Positions 1-13,247 of a stretch of 64,000 bases of DNA are shown piece after piece. The notes under the pieces were generated by a model. The model worked only from the letters and a program-made list of their open reading frames with translations, did not search any database and was not told the origin of the DNA. Position 1 is the stretch's first letter. Each line of letters opens with the position of its first letter. The stretch is from Laguncularia racemosa (Eukaryota > Streptophyta > Magnoliopsida > Myrtales > Combretaceae): the NCBI GenBank assembly GCA_037954665.1, contig JBBMOL010000097.1:992001-1056000 (forward strand), given 5' to 3'. A program made the position numbers and the translations under genes.

Positions 1-349
1 CAAAACAAATCAATTATTTATCATATCTAATGAATTTACATTTCTAATACTGACGGACTGGATAAAAATTACAAAACAAACACGAGACTGAAATGGCTGA
101 CTATAATGTGATCGTACAGTAAAACATCATCCTCACCCGTTACGGTGTACTACGGCAGATAAATCTCAGGCTCGTACCTCATGAATTTGCTTGTCAGCAG
201 CCAAGGGTAGCAAAGAAACTTTGAGCAAATCTAATTTTCTAGCACCTTAGACTTGGAAGCATATCGTGTCAACTTTATTCTGACGAGAATCTCCAGACCA
301 CTTAGTGGTCATTAAATATGTGTTGAATGAACCTGTCATAGCAATAAAT
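1..349 (-). other. 3' UTR and downstream flank of the TFIIIC90-like gene
   Basis: This is sequence downstream of the stop codon at 350-352 on the minus strand. A canonical AATAAA poly(A) signal reads on the minus strand at 274-279, about 70 nt after the stop, so the transcript probably ends near 240-260. No other gene is seen here. The cleavage site itself cannot be fixed from sequence alone. Confidence 0.5.
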
Positions 350-2309
350 TTACAATGGTACTGCAGAGAGTAAAAAGTCCGGCTGAAATCTCTGAAGAAG
401 AATGCCACAAAATGGACAAAATGGTTTGGATGAAACTTGGAGAAAAGAAGAGCTATGTAAGGAACTATCTGTAAGAAATCCCGGCATTGAAAACAGAGGC
501 TCAGGGGGCAACTTAGAAACCCATCTATGACAACATATGCAAAACCACAAGGGAGTTGTGGGGCATATCTGCATAGAAGCAGCACATCTCACTAGTTTGT
601 GCCTTTCACCACCTATGCCGCTGCTATCTGTTGTGCCTCGGCAAAATGCAAATTCTGGAGACTCAAAGGGAACCGCAGCTGAACAGTAGCTACATTGCTC
701 TTCCAATGAATAGTCAAATTTTGGCCTGCCATGCAACCTAAAGAATAGCAAAGTAAGAACGCCTTTAATTATCAAAGCTGTTGTGAGACATGAGCCCTAA
801 AACTGAAGTGCTCCAGAGGTGGGTATAGCAAGAATAGAAAATGAAATCAATTATTAAAATAACATGAGCCCAAAAGTACACTAGATAGGAACTTGGATTA
901 CTGATAAGTATTCCATAGAAACTTTTCTAAGCTGTAAAATTTAAATATTACCATGTTTCCAGAGCCTTATAGCAGATCTTTCGTCCAAGAGTAAAAAAAA
1001 AAAAAGAGAGAAGGAAACCTCTTTTTTTTTTGGCTAATAATAAATTCCATTTCAATATAAGGAAGATGTCCAGCACTTAAAGCGGAAAAGGGGTACAATC
1101 AAAAGAAAACCATATACAATTGCGAGAATAAAGGCTCTATGCTGGAGTAAGAGTAAAAAATAAGAAACTAGAGTAGACCACTCTTTGGACGAACATTGTA
1201 ATACATAGATTCATCAAGCACACTTACTTTCTAATTCAAGCTCTCAATGAAAATCATTTAAGGGAATGAGTCTCATAATCCCTTTCGAGATCAAACAATC
1301 TTACTATTTTCATGAGGGGCATGTCCTATATAACTTGTAATAAAAACCTTAGTGATCTTTGGAAAGACAAGCATGCACCCTTCATGGACAACTATTTTAG
1401 AAACTTCAAACAAGAATATAATCACTTCTGTGTTGATCCTAAAACTGGAAAAGCAGACAAAAAGCACTGATTTATCAATAAGAATTACTAGATAAACAGG
1501 TTCACGCTTATTAGAGTACCTCCTTTTAAGTGATTGAAACTCTGGTACAAAGGATTCTGATTGATTCTCTTCTTGATCAAGTTCAATCCACTTCTTCATT
1601 TGTGCAACGCCCACAGGATACCAGCATCCAGTCACAGATGGACTGGTGGATGACATGGAACTGAAGGCTGAAAGATTAAGAAACACAGCTCGGCGGCGCA
1701 GCTCCCTTTCACTGCCCAAAACAAGCTTCACCCACAAATTTACTCTCTCTTCACCACCACATGCTTTCAATTGATTCTCTGTTCCACCAATGATATGATC
1801 AGCTTTCAGATCTGATAAGACCACACGTCTACAAAGAGCATTAAGTAGGTGCAAATGGCGAGAAGAAAGCCTTGAGTAACTTCTCGAGACACGTGCTAAT
1901 ACTTTTTCAGGGGAAACTGTCAGTAGATTGGATCCCAAATAACAAACTGACAACCACTCAACCAATATACTCTCAACATATTTCGGTGCCAACCGCTTGA
2001 AAGTTAATAATGCTGATACAATATCCCAGACGACCAAAGGCCTCATAGAATCTTCATACTGTTTTAAAGACCACAATATACTTGACTTCCAAGTACTTGA
2101 ATCCTTCTGAGAAAAACCAGGAAACAACTCCTGCCTGAGCTCAGGAGGTGGGCTTGATGAATTATCCCGTTCTAGTCCACCAATCCACAAATATTCAACA
2201 GCAGCCCTCAAAGACCTGAGAAATTTTCGGAAAAAAATTGAGCCTCTCAAAGTGGATTTCATCCAGTTGAGATAATAGCAATTGTAATATTTTATTTTCC
2301 TTATTCAAA

Positions 2310-2348
<39 letters not shown>

Positions 2349-5300
2349 TCTATTGTTTTAATACTTGTATTCAAATTTCAAGAACTCTTTAGTACTTTGT
2401 CCCATATACTTTTAAGCTCCAGTATTCTTGAACTCAAGCAACTTTTCAATGATTGCATATTGTGTCTTCTCATACTTACAACTACTGGATAAAATATTAA
2501 TAAGAAGAACTCTAGAGTTGAGAAAAGCAGTAACCAAACTGAAAGTTTATGTCAAAAAACTAATGGAATAACTAGAGGGTTAAGGCACAACTTTCATCAA
2601 ATATAATTAGTAGAATGGCTGAGATAGTGTCGAATAACCTTGCTTGGTACATTTGATTAAGTAGTTCCACGTCAAAGCTTCGAACCTGCAACATTCATGA
2701 ATTAGTTCTTGAGGCTTCTAAATAAAAATACAAACTCAATCTACACCACAATATGATCTCCGGAAAGATGAGGTAATGAGTCTGTTTGGATTGTCTATTT
2801 TTTTATTTATATTTGATATGTATCTGTTCAAAATCTAGCATTTGGGAAAATTATCTTTTCAGTACCCTATCCTCATAATTATGATGAAAATGGGAATTGA
2901 GAAATAAAATTCACATACTTTTAAGAGAAAAATTTTAAAAATATATTTCATGCATTAGAAAAAGAGATATTAGTTGATATTTTTATAAAAATGAATAAAG
3001 CAATAGATAAATAAACCCAAATTTTTAGGGATACATTTTGTATTTAATTTTGTAAGATGGGTATATATGTAACACACATATTCGAAAGGATGCCAAATAG
3101 ATGCCAAATTGACAAAAGAAAGATGAACCAAACGAGCCCTTAAATAATGACCATAACAAAAAATTCAAATAAAATAATATGTTAATCATGTAATTCTTCA
3201 AAGTTAGCATTGAAAATGCATATACTTCTACATTGCTGACAAAGACCATCCACCATAAAAAAGGATGCAAACAAATTTTTCCCTAAAAAAAATTTACCAG
3301 GTTTCATCAGCAAAGGCATACATCAAAACCACTACATGAAACATATATCTAAGAGAACACAACGATAATCCCTGAAAGAATGACCAACTATATGCAGCCA
3401 AGAATTGGAAATACTTTGAATCAGAGCTTCTTCAAGAAGAAGAAATTTAGATGGATGAAATTGATTTTTTTGGATAAATAATGAAATTGACTTTTATCAA
3501 ATGAAGATATACATTAAGACGAGAGAACTTGACGAAAATTGTTTTATCATAGTCTGTCAACCAATAATTGATCCAGGAAACAATTGCCCAGAAAATTGGC
3601 AGCATAGGGCTCACCCAAAGCAAAAGTTGCTCCTGGTTATTTCAAGGATAAGGGAAGGAAGGACACACACATTTGGAAATAATGCATTCGGCAATAACTA
3701 ATACTGGGGCAGTGGAAACACAAACCATGGCAATTGCCATATTTCCAGGTGACACTGCTAGTCCAAAGCATGAGAAAAATGCATTAGGAAGCTGAAAAGC
3801 AAAAATGTTCAATTAGTTCTCAAGAATATAAAATATAATGCAAAGGAACCTAGAAAATGGTAACAGCATACATCACTGATACTCCTCTGGCCAGGGGTAC
3901 TTGAAGGAATGGGAACTTCAGAGATAGCATTCCCCTGTATCTTCCAGCAACGCATAACATTATCCTATCAAATATAAACAAAGGATTTCAGTCAAATTTT
4001 AACGATCGCCACATTGGTCCTACAATATACATGGACTCGTGTTGAAATGAAGCATGCACAAGTAACAAAAAGTCTCATAAAATAACATTATAGATTTTTA
4101 ATTTCTACCACAAGATCTCAGAGCACAACAGAGATTTTATTTGTACAATGATGCATCAAAGCTGAACTTACATTTCAATTAATGCAAGCTTGCAAACAAC
4201 TTTGTTTCAATTTAAGGAATGTAATTTAAGTGATTCAGCAATAAATATTGGAGTCACAAAGAATTCCCTAAAGCTTATACGGAAGCCTAAGAGAAGTTTC
4301 CAAGGATTGTCTAAATGGATTCAATCATAAAGTAACATAGAAAAGTGAGCCATCATTGGGTGAAGGATGTATGAAGATAGTAATCTTCCACAGAAATCTT
4401 GTGAAGTATCAAAGCAATAACTTCCTCTCTTTCTCTTACAAAGGATTGCAACCGAGGATATGGAGGGAGGAAAAACAGCATTTATGCCAATAAAACTTTG
4501 ACAATCAATATGGCAGTTGCATATTTACATGGGTAAAGAATAAGTGTACGTGAAGGTACAACATGACCATGTATGACAACAAATGAATATAGTCAAGGAA
4601 AAAACTGTTGCATACAAGGTAGCGTGAGAGTTTTTGCTGGTCAACAAAATAAGGGATTAAATGATTTGTTTCACACAACAAAATGAGGCCTTAATATTTC
4701 ACAAGCTTGCATGTTGTTTTTTACAAATGATAGCCAAAAAGAGTGCTGAAATCAAAGATGTTATCAAAGAAGAAAAGGATAATCTTTGCAAGTTCAGACA
4801 GTAGACAAGTTATTATAATTTTGATAAGTTAAGTTATGACAACCCTTAGCACATAATTTAAATTTATAGGAGAACGAAATTGAAATTCACAAAAGTTCAT
4901 AATGATAAATACTGGGGGCAAGGCACTGAATAGACAATAACAGAATTGAAATTGATTAAGGTACCTGACTGCAGGTGAATAAACAACATCCTTCATATGC
5001 CCAAGACAAGCCTGTCACCTGGCAAGGAAAATTTTATCCAATAGATAGAAGACACAGAAAATAAAGCATATAAAACGGAAGGCAATTGGTAAAAAACCAG
5101 GTAGTCTCCTAGTAGATGGAAGAATCATACAATATTATCATGGGCAGCACAGGAACCAAATGTTTCATATTTGCTGCGTGATCTGTCACATAGCCACACT
5201 TCAAAAGATCCAGATCCTCTACCAACAGCTAAGAGCAATTCATCTGGACATTGAACGGGCACAGTAATTGAAAGAACTGAAACTGGGATGGAATCAGCTG

Positions 5301-8300
5301 ATATTATCTATTCCAGGAATGCATGGGTGAGTATGTACTGAAAATAAAATACTTTTTAAAACAAAATAGTTCAAACAAGATAAGAAGTACCTCCTTCAAC
5401 AAAACAAAGTGATGCTGATTGACTGCAGAAGACTTCATAAATTCCTGAGAAGACCCCGTCCAGATTTTTACACTGAAAAGAAAGTGAACCACCAGAAAGG
5501 TTAGCATGAAGAGTAGCATCCAAACATGAAGAATTCCATGAAGAACTAATAAAAACCCAGGCCTAGGCATAATGCATTTCATGGATCAGGTTTCTTTTTT
5601 TCTTTTTTGGAAAAAGTTCATAGATCTAAAACGCTATGAACTTCTGCTTGATCAATTTAGACTTGATTGTCAACTCAATATTATTAGATAAAGGACAGAG
5701 GAAAAATATGTCATGCCATCCATAGCTATATCTTACTTTTCGAATATAAGTACTGCTGATGCATGATATAATGGAAGAGAAGGGTTACCTGCCATCAGAA
5801 GCTCCAGATGCCAATAAAAGCTTGGCATTTAAGAAATTATGTGTTGACTGCAGCCATTTTATTGCTGTAATCCATGTGTTGTGTGCTTGAAGGAGCCCAA
5901 TAATCACAGCAGTAGGAGTTACATGAACTTCTTCAATAGAGTAACATTGAGGAGCAGTTACTCTGAAAAACGAAATTCCACCTGATTTCCCTCCTACTGC
6001 AAGTAGAGAAAATCTGGATGTACAATTTTGAGTTCCTGTGCAATTTCCAAAAGGAAACTGCAGCACAGGTGACCAGTCAGTGACGAGTGATGATAGCATT
6101 GCACTATAAGATGCATACTGACTTGCAGTCAGCGGTTGAAGAGATGGATCCTCAGTTTTGTTCAAGGACAATGAACAGGATTTCAGATGCCCCCATCGTG
6201 AGTTATTTTCCTTTGTATTGGCAGGTTGAATTTCAAGCAGCTGCAAACAGATACGTGATAAGTGAAGCAAAATCTTCCCCAAAAAAAAGGAACTTCTTAG
6301 TTAACAAATTTTAAATTTCTAAAATAAGACAATGGCTTGAAACTTGAGAGATTAGGACAGACAACAGAATCTTACATGAGACAACCTTCTTTCTTGCATT
6401 TCAGCATCTATGCTTGAGCAAGGATCCAGATCATTAGCATTTCCAGTTCTTTCAGATGACAAATGTCCTTCAGATATTTTAGAGACTCTATTGCTGCAGA
6501 AAATTCACATATAATGGGCATTCGTCAAAACAAACTTTGAATTGTAGACCTTTCAGCCTCACAATCACCACTCAAAATTAAAATGAAGCCAAGTAAAGAG
6601 GACATCGCAACTTACAATTTGCTATCTTCATTTCCTCGCTTTCGCTTACTTTTCCGATGAACAGAGATTGGCAGATCATTAGCATATTGTTGCTCTTCTG
6701 CCAGTTGCTAGTTGGAGAAAAACTTCAAAAGATTATTACGCGGTATTAGGGTAATAATTTAGTAGAAATGCACTATATCCTATAGACAGATACGCAGAAA
6801 ATTATTCTAAAAAAAAAACTCACTTCAGAATATTCAAGGGCGGGACTTTCGAATGCCTGAAATCCAATGTCTACTAGACATTTATAAAGTAACTCTGATA
6901 TATCCACAATCTGCATGCAGAATAAGCAAATGGAGTTTATATATGCTAATAAAGTTTCAAATGCACATGCATACAAAAAGTTCTCCTATCGTGCTTTAGT
7001 AATTTACTGAACAAGCTTGTTTCCATTTAGCTAACCATCTTATAGCAAATAAGTATGAAACCACAAGCTACGAGTTCTTTCTTCATTCTGACCTCTATCC
7101 ATTCAGCAGAATAATCACAAAACGGTGGACGATAAATCTTAACAAGTCCTTCTGTAGTACAAATGGTGAGTAAGCACCTACATACCATCAAAATGCAAAA
7201 GATCTAATTAATTTTACTCATCAAGAATAAGAAAGCTCAGTAACTAGCTTGAGAGTCTGACAACAAGCCTGAAGGACGAAGAAATGAAAAAGAAATACCC
7301 AGAGTTAGGTGCCATTCCAAGTGGAGACCATGAAACTGACCGAACACAAGGGTCACGATCCCGAGATAGACAAATGGGCAACAAAGAGCCAAATAGCAAA
7401 TCTGAATAGAAGGAAGAAATCACCTCAGCATCAAGAGAAAAACTGTTCATTAATTGGGATAATACTGCTAAACAATGGATTGCAATGGCTAAAGTTTCAA
7501 ACTTCAGACGTCTTCATCTAGAAAGAGATTAGCTAAAAACTGTTTTTAGTGACATCTGTATTCTCACTTCTCACCTTGAGAAACATCAAAACTGAAGCAA
7601 CAGTACAAAATAAAATTAAATAATAATATACAATATGCCATAATCAATAAATGAATTAGATCTTCAATGTAGAATGCATAAGTGTGTTCACATTTTAGTA
7701 TGAGATACTTGAGAGCTCGACAATAGGATTACATTTGAGGCTGAAAAAAGACTATTTTTAGGGCTATTCAGCCATAAGATTGATATAACATTGACAATCA
7801 TCATGAAAACCACCACATACCTTCTCTCTTTACCACCCCAATTGGAAGTGGATCCCTAGCAGGTGCTTTGATCAAACCCCGGTGTCCAAATGGCAAGTCT
7901 GGATTCTGGCAAACAAATCTAATTAAACTAAAGGTGAAAAACTATTTCTTTAACTTATAATAATTTTCAATATCACACTTCTGCCAAAAGGTACCTTGAG
8001 GTTTAAACATTTTTTCAATAGTAAAATTATAAGAATATAATCTTTCAATTGATTACAAAGCAAGGAGTGGACATATAAAACTACATGCTAATTAAATAAA
8101 AAGATGATGGTAGTTTTCTTTTTTCCTTTTAAGCTCAATGACAAAGCTATATATGAACAGGTAAGAATGCTGAAACTTAGAAAGGTCAGTTTTTAAAGTG
8201 TAGAGATGAGAGATTCACCAATATAGTAACAATGGAACCAGAAGCAACAGCAATTAAGTTCTCTTCAGACCATGTGATTGAGTCTGGGTAGGATGGTGAA

Positions 8301-8335
8301 GCCACAAGGCCTGCTGCTTGGAATCTTGATGCCAT
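350..8335 (-). CDS. TFIIIC 90 kDa subunit-like WD-repeat protein (16 coding exons)
   Basis: Predicted subunit of the Pol III general factor TFIIIC, which recognises tRNA-type A/B-box promoters in the nucleus. Exons in coding order: 8219-8335, 7821-7905, 7299-7401, 7093-7177, 6824-6910, 6616-6707, 6376-6493, 5789-6240, 5391-5472, 5131-5307, 4965-5018, 3872-3964, 3726-3791, 2639-2685, 1520-2215, 350-737. Every junction has GT/AG on the minus strand, phases match, and the sum is 2742 nt (913 aa plus stop) with no internal stop. The N-terminus (MASRFQAAGLVASPSYPDS) and blocks such as NPDLPFGHRGL, DPCVRSVSWSPLGMAPNSG, LLAVGGKSGG and LLLASGASDGR match my memory of the Arabidopsis TFIIIC90-like transducin family (about 890 aa). 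The last exon has CSYC, CICC and CPFC pairs, the zinc-binding C-terminal module of TFIIIC90. The largest introns (738-1519, 2686-3725, 3965-4964) hold no gene. The ATG is the first after an acceptor at 8354. Family is sure; exact orthology is recalled, not searched. Confidence 0.9.
2312..2342. repeat. (AG)n microsatellite in an intron
   Basis: About 15 AG dinucleotides in a row lie in the intron between the exons 1520-2215 and 2639-2685. It is a simple repeat with no sign of function and is likely length-polymorphic. Confidence 0.95.
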
Positions 8336-8848
8336 GATGTGTCAATATATAACCTACAAGGGAGAATACATAATAATTGTAAGGAACTGAAATCATAGTT
8401 TTATATCTTATATCATAATTGAGGAACTCAAACACCCAATGTATTGTCCTCAAACCATAAATCATAAAAATCAGCTTTCAATGGTTTAGTCAGCCAAAAT
8501 ACATATTCTCAGTCTTTATTTCTCGTATCATAACTGAAGCAACTGAAATCATAGTTTTATATTTTATATCAGAATTGAGGGCAAGTTAGGTGCAACTAGC
8601 TAACTTGCTCCCTTTGGGACCAAAAGGAAAGCAGCCTCTTTGCAAAGCACTGCAGGGTAAGGCCAACCTGGCTGGAAAGTGCTGAAAGAAATTCAAACAG
8701 AAAAGAACCTCTATGTTTCTTTGGTTGAGAAGAGAATTGATGATTTTACTGACAAACGACACAGGAAGTAGGAGTTGATCTCCGCGAAAGGCTAAGGAAA
8801 CATTAAGGAAAGAAAAAGCGAAATCATATTTCTGGCAATTTGCTCATC

Positions 8849-8853
8849 CATAT
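8849..8853. repeat. Target-site duplication CATAT (left copy)
   Basis: CATAT lies directly before the TGATGGGAGTC start of the left LTR. The same five bases follow the right LTR at 13764-13768. Confidence 0.85.
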
Positions 8854-9516
8854 TGATGGGAGTCAACCCATTTGGACAAATAGGACTCATTACCTGAGCA
8901 AGAGTTAAAGGACTGCAGAGCCTTACATTGAGAGTCCTTTTGACCAAAAGGAACCCAAAGATACTCACATAGTGTCTTCATTCATTTTATATAATTGTTT
9001 TATATTTAATCAGGTACACTTATCAGTACTACAAGATGGCGATCAAACTAATTAGCACATCGTTTAAAGAAGGGTTTACGGTCCATTTGTTGAACCAAAA
9101 TGAACCATAGGTAACCAGCCATGTATTATGCCATTTTCTTTATTTCTTATATTTGTTTTTTCATATTTAGGATTACTATAAATACTTGTTAAAGGAACAA
9201 CAAAAAACACTTTTTATATTTCGGTCAAGATAAACACATGAAGGAGGGTTTTCTCTCTTTTTCCATACACTCTTATCAATTCTTATGGGATTGTGGCGAG
9301 TCTATGCTTAGATCGTTATGTATAAAATCAGCAATTGCAAGTTGTTTCCTCATTCTACTAGTGAGTAATATCTGGTAAGAATTTGGAATTTATTTGTTCT
9401 TTTGTTTTTGAAAAAATTAGGGTTTCACGTGAAAAAATGATCCTTGCTATTTGGGAATAATTGTTCCATTATTTCATAATTAGCATTGTGTTGATTGCAA
9501 TTGGATTGGCATATCA
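8854..9516 (+). repeat. 5' LTR of the chromovirus-like element
   Basis: Begins TGATGGGAGTC and ends CATATCA, the same ends as the right LTR. Compared with the right copy it has about 31 extra bases near 8921-8950 and about 38 extra near 9300-9340, plus scattered substitutions, so the insertion is not recent. Confidence 0.85.
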
Positions 9517-9520
9517 TCAA

Positions 9521-9533
9521 TTAGTATCAGAGC
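9521..9533 (+). other. Primer binding site, initiator tRNA-Met type
   Basis: TTAGTATCAGAGC sits 4 nt after the 5' LTR. It matches the usual plant tRNA-iMet primer site TGGTATCAGAGC apart from the first bases, which fits a Ty3/gypsy chromovirus. Confidence 0.75.
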
Positions 9534-10034
9534 ATTCGGTTGAGAGAAGGGAATTGCACGTGGAAGTATTGATTTTGAATTGGGAATTTAGGGTTTATGC
9601 GGTGCACTTGTTCAATTATTTGATTGTGAATTGAAACTAGATCTATTGCATGAATTGTGTCGTGTTTCATTAGTCATTGTAAATTGAAACTAAAGAAAGG
9701 GCTACTTTAGGCTTTTGCTATGGTTGATTGGGTATACTACAATTGATACCATAATTGTGTTATTGAGAAGAAAATGTGAATTAAAGTGCCATGAATGCCC
9801 CATTGAATTGAATTGAGTAGAGTTGAATTTAGGGTATATGTAACGTGGTGGGTATAGCATACGTGATTTTGAATTGAGAATTAAGTAAGGAGTGATTATT
9901 GAATTGTGCTGTAGTACATGTGAATGTGAATTGAAATTTGAACAAGGAATGATTGTTCGATTGTGTAGTTGTCCACGTGGTTGTAGTTGAAAATTAAACA
10001 AGTTTAATAGTAGGTGTGCCAGGGAGGTGTGTTT

Positions 10035-11244
10035 ATGAGTTGGAGTAATTTTTTTCGTCAAAGCTTTAATTCAACAATCATGTCAAATGATAGTGTGAAT
10101 AGAGGAGTTGAAAATGAAGCCAACAGTCAAGTTAGAGGAGTGGATCAAAGACATCATGCTACAGGTGGAAGAAGAGACTTAGAAGAACAATTTCAAGAAT
10201 TAACCACTATTGTTACTAATCTAGCTACAAGGGTTGACCAAATAACAATGCCCCAAACAACCAATGGCAAATCCATCAGTATCCCCACCTCATGTAGCTA
10301 TTAATAATGCTCGTAGGGAAAGAGCATTGGGAGGTAATAGGGGAAGGCAAATTGGAGGAAATTACCTGCCCAACCAAAAAGAAGAGATGATAATTTTGAG
10401 GATGAATTCTATCCCAACCATAAGTTCAAACCACTAAGGGGTTTAGAATATGTGAAATTACAGATGCCTTCATTTACTGTAAGGGGATTTGTAGAAGATT
10501 ATCTGGATTGGAAGGATAAGGTGGAAAGACTTTGAGTACTATGAGATCAATGACCATACCCGAGTACGATTGGCAACAGTTGAGTTTACAAGATATGCCG
10601 CCTTATGGTGGAAGAACATTATGGCCAGTAGGAGGAGAGATGGAGATGCTGAGATAAGTACTTGGCAAAAGATGAAACAAGTTATTAGGGAGAGGTTTGT
10701 ACTAGAGCATCATAGATAAGAGCTATTCATGCATCTCCAAACATTGAGACATGGATGTAAAATTGTGAATGAGTATGTCCAAGAGTTTGAGACACTCATG
10801 ATTCAATGTGAGACCATTGAGCCTCCTGAACAGACTATAACACGATTTGTATCCGGAATGAAATATGATATCGTCTATATAGTAGAGCTGCAGCGATATG
10901 ACACCCTTGATGAGGCCATCCACTTAGCTTTAAAAGTTGAGCGATAGAAGTGTTCTAATCCGTATAGAGCAGCGAGTAACAAGTATGGATCATCTATTAA
11001 ACTATATAAGACAGATAGTAAATAGGTTGACAAAGGGGGAATTGATAAGAATGTGGAAGAAAATGCAGCTATTACTGACAATGGAGGGGAGAAAAAATTT
11101 TCTAGAAAAGGGAAAGCAGTTACTGGAGCTGACATTAGGCAGATAGTGGCTGGGTCATCAGGTGCGAAGACTCCTCAAATCTAATGCTTCAAATGTTTGA
11201 ATTTTGGACGTATGGCTGCTCAATGTCCAAACAGTTACAAGAGT
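10035..11244 (+). pseudogene. Gag, first copy (broken)
   Basis: Retrotransposon capsid-type reading pieces. The start is probably the ATG at 10035 or the one near 10080. The order is an N-terminal part (ELTTIVTNLATRVDQIT), a capsid core in which stops and frameshifts break the frame between about 10304 and 10729 (for example TAG near 10720), the segment 10729-10947 with EYVQEFETLMIQC, and the remains of a CX2C zinc knuckle near 11180-11230. Gag would package the element RNA. The copy cannot make a full protein. Confidence 0.75.
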
Positions 11245-12290
11245 TAACCACTATTGTTACTAATCTAGCTACAAGGGTTGACCAAATAACAGTGCCCCAA
11301 CAACCAATGGCAAATCCACTAGTACCCCCACCTCATGTAGCTATTAATAATGCTCGTAGGGAATGAGCATTGGGAGGTAATTAGGGAAGGCGAATTGGAG
11401 GAACTTACCCTGCTCAATTAGAATGAAGAGATGATAATTTTGAGGATAAATTCTATCCCGACCGTGAGTTCAGATCACCTAGGGGTTTAGAATATGTAAA
11501 ATTACAGATGCCTTCATTTGCTGGAAGGGGATCTGTAGAAAGATTATTTGGATTGGGAGGATAAGGTAGAAAGACTTTTTGAGTGCTATGAGATCAATGA
11601 CCATACCCGAGCACGATTGGCAGCAGTTGAGTTTACAGGATATGCCGCCTTATGGTGAAAGAACATTATGGCCAATAGGAGGAGAGATGGAGATGCCGAG
11701 ATACATACTTGACAGAAGATGAAACAGGTTATGAGGAAGATTTTTATACCAGAGCATCACAGACATGAGCTATTTATACGTCTCCAAACATTGAGACAGA
11801 GATGTAAAATTGTGGATGAGTAGGTCCAAGAGTTTAAGACACTCATGATTCGATGTGGGACCATTGAGCCTCCTAAACAGACTATGACACGATTTGTGTT
11901 TGGTCTGAAATTTGAGATCGTCTAGATAGTAGAGCTGCAATGATATGACACCCTAGATGAGACCATCCAGTTAGCTTTAAAAGTTGAGCGATAGAGGCGT
12001 TCTAATCCATATAAAGCAGTGAGTAACAAGTATGGATCATCTACTAAACTATATAGGACAGACAATAAACAGGTTAACAAAAGGGGAATTAATAAGAATG
12101 TGGAAGAGAATGCAACTATTACTGACAATAGAGGGGAGAAAAAAATTTCTAGAAAAGGGAAAGCAGTTGCTGGAGCTAACATTAGGCAGATAGTAGTTGG
12201 GTCATCAGGAGGGAAGACTCATCAAATCCAATGTTTCAAATATTTGGGTTTTAGACGTATGGTTGCTCAATTCCAAACAAAAGGGTAATG
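10201..12290 (+). repeat. Tandem duplication of about 1.04 kb covering gag
   Basis: The string starting TAACCACTATTGTTAC occurs at 10201 and again at 11245, a period of 1044 nt. Similarity continues through the capsid core to the zinc-knuckle region, where the first unit runs straight into the second. Unit 1 is 10201-11244 and unit 2 is 11245-12290. The copies differ by many substitutions and have different broken codons, so the duplication is old. Confidence 0.85.
11245..12290 (+). pseudogene. Gag, second copy (broken)
   Basis: Second unit of the tandem duplication. It repeats the N-terminal coiled part, the capsid core and the Lys-rich tail (segment 12019-12288). The knuckle is damaged: it reads CFKY...FRRMVAQF where the first copy reads CFKC...FGRMAAQC. 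Stops lie throughout 11360-12000. It leads directly into the protease part. Confidence 0.75.
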
Positions 12291-13247
12291 ACTGCTATGG
12301 AGACGGAGAGTAAGGATGGCGATGAAGAGATACTTGAGCCAATAGATTTGTTAGCAGTGCTAAATGAGTATTATGAGGATGCAGATGCTGAAGCACATGA
12401 AGACAAAGGAAATTATCAGTACTTGTCCATCAAGGTATTATGCAGGGTGATAACCACCTTTCCTGTTAATGAGGATGAATAGAGAGAAAACCTATTTCAC
12501 ATTTCCTATAGAGTCCAAGGTAACATTTGTGCTTTTATCATTGATGGAGGTAATAGTACTAATACAGCGACTGCTTCATTAGTGAATAAATTAAAACTAG
12601 TTACTATTCCATATCCTAAGCTTTATAAACTGCACTTGTTGAGTAAATAAGATAGTTTGCATGTCACTCAGATGGCTAATATTCTATTCAGTATAGGAGA
12701 AAAGTACCATGATAAGATTGTTTATGATGTTCTTCCTATATGCGCATCACATATGCTACTTGGTATACCATGGTTATTTAACAGGAGAGTGTTGCATAAT
12801 GGGTTTAAGAACACCTATGTGTTTCAGAAGGATGGTAAGCAAATTGTGTTGAATCCTATGTCACCATCTGAAATGCAAGAAACCCAGAAACAAATCAATA
12901 AAACCACTAAAAAGAAGTCTTTATTAGTGGGGTGGAAGGAACCAGAAGACAACTTGAGTAAATTGAAACAGTCCCAAGAAATTCAAAATTTTCATCAAGA
13001 GACTTCTGAACATCTTAAGAAGACTCAAGGGCAGCCACAATTTCAGGGCAACAAACATATGCAGACCAAGATTTTCAATTCAAGTGACTCTTGGAAATTT
13101 TCATCTAAAACAAAAAAACTATTAGATTTGAAGGCAAATCTTCCACAAGCTCGAGAAGATGATGGGAATCAAACCATTTCGACAACAAGACTCATTACCC
13201 AAGCAAGAGCTAAAAGACTGCAGTGGAACCCAAAGACATTCACATAG
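12288..13247 (+). pseudogene. Aspartic protease region joined to a polyprotein C-terminus
   Basis: Contains an acidic linker (12288-12482), a retropepsin-like core with the active-site motif IDGGNSTNTAT near 12540-12570 and the flap-to-end motif ASHMLLGIPWLF near 12750-12780 (open segment 12657-13247). It then goes, without any RT, RNase H or integrase, to TTRLITQARAKRLQ, which lies in the first bases of the 3' LTR. Stop codons at about 12480 and 12648 break it. The internal deletion removed roughly 3 kb of pol. Confidence 0.7.

Noticed and set aside
1291..2262. Single 323-aa open frame as the gene product
   Set aside because: Its two ends run into introns. Only 1520-2215 joins in phase with the neighbouring exons.
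3501..3701. Plus-strand 66-aa frame within the host gene
   Set aside because: It lies in an intron of the minus-strand gene with no family resemblance; chance.
9702..10061. Minus-strand 119-aa frame
   Set aside because: Asn/His/Ser-rich low-complexity product, antisense to the leader of the chromovirus-like element.
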